Below are positions 60,895 to 64,000 of a stretch of 64,000 nt of DNA, piece after piece. Location: contig NZ_CP114040.1 of the NCBI RefSeq assembly GCF_026965555.1, forward strand, positions 5,394,001-5,458,000, read 5' to 3'. Position numbers and translations under genes: made by a program. Under the pieces are notes generated by a model, which was not told the origin of the DNA, did not search any database, and saw nothing but the letters and a program-made list of their open reading frames with translations. Every line of letters begins with the position of its first letter. Position 1 is the first letter of the stretch. This stretch comes from Nannocystis punicea. Its GTDB lineage: Bacteria; Myxococcota_A; Polyangia; Nannocystales; Nannocystaceae.

Positions 60895-61980
60895 TCAGGG
60901 GGGATCGCCGGGCGTCGGGTACTTCGCGCCCTCGACCGTGATCAGGCGGACGCGCTCGGGCGAGCATTGCCGCGGGCAAGCGAGCGGCGACACCTCGCCG
61001 CAGCAGGGCAAACCCATGAGCGCGGAGACTTCGCGGGTGACCTCGGCGACTGTGGCGTCGGGCCGGACGCGAAGGGCGGGATCGGACGTGTCGGCCCAGG
61101 TGACGGGCAGGGCGGCGAACGGTTGAAAGAGGTCGCCAGTGGCGACGACGAGCCGCAGGGAGTCGTTGCCGAGCGCCACCGCCCGCGCGATGTGCAGGAG
61201 CACGGTCCCGGAGGTCGAGGCGTCGGCGAACAGCGCCACGTCGACCGAGTCCGGTTGCGCCAGCATGTCGACGACCTTGTTCCACCACCCCGGTTCGCGG
61301 ACATCGGCGACGAGTTGCCCGTCGGCGCGGATCTCCCCGTCATGGAGGTACCAGTCGAACGTGCCGCTGGTGATCGAGACGGCGTGCGAGCCCGCGACGC
61401 GCGGCAGCTCGAGGCCGGCCGGCATGTCCTTGACGAGCGACCAGCCGGGCCAGGACAGCAGGGCGCGCATCAATCCGCGCGTGGTGTCGGCGGACACGCC
61501 CGATTCCCGCAGCCAGGGGTAGAGCGTCCAGGTGATGAGCGTGTGGCCCGAGACCATGCGGCCCTCGTGCGCGGTCAGGACGGCGAGTCGATCGAGGTCG
61601 CAGTCTTCGTACAGCTTCGCCTTGAGCTCTCGGCTCAGCCCCAGCGCCGCGAGCTCGCGGCCGGACGGGCACACCTCGCGCCACAGCCGCTCGAACTCCG
61701 CGTCCTCGGCGGGCAACGGGTAGATGCGCGGCGGGTCCTGCTGGAGGTCGCGGAGGAAGCCGAGGTGCGACGTCACGGTCAGGGAGGTGGGGGCCGGGCA
61801 AGCGCGAAGAATCGCGCGCGCGGCCTCGACCGGGCGCTGCGGGGGCGCGGTGGACTCCAGCTGCGCCACCGCCGTCGCCAGGGCGGCCTCGTCGCACGGT
61901 GGACGGTCGGGACCGCAAGCGACGCCGAGCGCAGCGCCGGCGACGAGGCTCAGGAGCGCGCCCGCGGACCTACGTACCAT
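60895..61980 (-). CDS. Unknown secreted lipoprotein
   Basis: A 361-residue lipoprotein from ATG 61980: MVRRSAGALLSLVAGAALGVACG with lipobox GVAC. The upstream in-frame extension is not supported. It has helices in its first half (PVEAARAILRACPAPTSLTV), a segment SGTFDWYLHDGEIRADGQLV and C-terminal Cys pairs (GLPCCGEVSPLACPRQCSPE). It has no recognisable domain. The final region suggests a biopolymer-transport-like ending (VRPDATVAEVTREVSALMGL), similar in style to ExbD periplasmic parts, but this is uncertain. Confidence 0.7.
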   Translation of the reverse strand: MVRRSAGALLSLVAGAALGVACGPDRPPCDEAALATAVAQLESTAPPQRPVEAARAILRACPAPTSLTVTSHLGFLRDLQQDPPRIYPLPAEDAEFERLWREVCPSGRELAALGLSRELKAKLYEDCDLDRLAVLTAHEGRMVSGHTLITWTLYPWLRESGVSADTTRGLMRALLSWPGWSLVKDMPAGLELPRVAGSHAVSITSGTFDWYLHDGEIRADGQLVADVREPGWWNKVVDMLAQPDSVDVALFADASTSGTVLLHIARAVALGNDSLRLVVATGDLFQPFAALPVTWADTSDPALRVRPDATVAEVTREVSALMGLPCCGEVSPLACPRQCSPERVRLITVEGAKYPTPGDPP

Positions 61981-62046
61981 CAAGACACATCCTAGCACGG
62001 AGCGCGGGCGCGGCGACACCCGCGCTCGCAGATCGAAGAGCGACCG

Positions 62047-62099
62047 GAGATGTCGCTTCGGACATGTCGATTTAAACATGCTCGATCGAGCATGTCTCT
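62047..62099. repeat. Palindrome array upstream of the lipoprotein gene
   Basis: Three linked units: ATGTC-GCTTCG-GACATG (62050-62066), CATGTCGATTTAAACATG (62063-62080) and CATGCTC-GATC-GAGCATG (62077-62094). They share outer CATG tetramers. Confidence 0.85.
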
Positions 62100-62109
62100 T
62101 CGACCCAGT

Positions 62110-62140
62110 AAAAACGGCCGGACCCGCAGGGCCCGGCCGT
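62110..62140 (-). terminator. Intrinsic terminator of ftsH
   Basis: ACGGCCGGACCC (62114-62125) pairs with GGGCCCGGCCGT (62129-62140) with one mismatch. On the minus strand the stem is followed directly by five T residues (complement of 62110-62114), 18 bases after the ftsH stop. Confidence 0.85.
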
Positions 62141-62158
62141 CTCACGCGCCGACGCCGA

Positions 62159-64000
<1,842 letters not shown>

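Overview
The window is a very GC-rich chromosomal segment with dense, mostly short-spaced genes. Several features point to a myxobacterium, most likely the Nannocystaceae side of Myxococcota (an inference from gene style, not from a marker gene). These include lipoproteins with Thr/Ser-rich linkers followed by Cys-rich domains, an AgmX/PglI-type C-terminal domain protein, a chemosensory operon with a HEAT-repeat protein, a Ser/Thr kinase with an FHA domain, a DUF3570/DUF4266 pair and an ImuA-ImuB-DnaE2 mutasome. No IS element, prophage, CRISPR array, rRNA or tRNA was seen.

Layout. 1-8180: surface lipoproteins, a MepA-like murein endopeptidase, HflX and a PLD-helicase-S24 fusion. 8830-11807: threonine synthase, a PHA-granule-type protein and a class D beta-lactamase. 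11932-14125 (minus): a three-gene operon of a small protein ending in (His-Gly-Ser)n, a radical SAM enzyme and an unknown protein, the best candidate for an undescribed peptide-modification system. 14294-16549: envelope proteins (Cys-rich lipoprotein, OmpA-like, AgmX-like). 16710-22838 (minus): imuA-imuB-dnaE2. 23026-27293: cation efflux, a low-complexity protein, 1-Cys peroxiredoxin and DUF3570/DUF4266. 27404-31154: cmk, rpsA, ribH, nusB. 31408-41249: a ten-gene chemosensory operon (cheY, cheA with a frameshift, two cheW, receiver protein, HEAT protein, cheR, cheB, GAF protein, cheY), followed directly by a Xer recombinase. 42659-52447: site-2 protease, scpA, scpB and an RluB-type pseudouridine synthase, the last three with very large disordered extensions. 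52515-64000: rpsN, type B L31, fabH, a TPR lipoprotein, a kinase-FHA protein, an eight-haem cytochrome, small unknown proteins and ftsH running off the right edge.

The most striking signal is a short dispersed palindrome, approximately CATGTCC-N4-GGACATG (or CTGTCC-N4-GGACAGG), repeated many tens of times across the window. It occurs between genes, sometimes in dense arrays, and inside genes in every reading frame. There it encodes short linkers such as DVPEDM, CPRGQ or MSPRT. Sites inside hflX, dnaE2, imuB, cheA, scpA, rluB and the cytochrome lie mostly in linkers or extensions. Several divergent copies have changed on both arms so that base pairing is kept. In scpA the motif sits within 42-bp and 105-bp tandem repeats that build an approximately 1,000-residue acidic tail.

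A second recurring theme is promoters whose -10 box ends 6 or 7 bases before the start codon, with an 18-bp spacer in the four best cases. This suggests that many transcripts here are leaderless.
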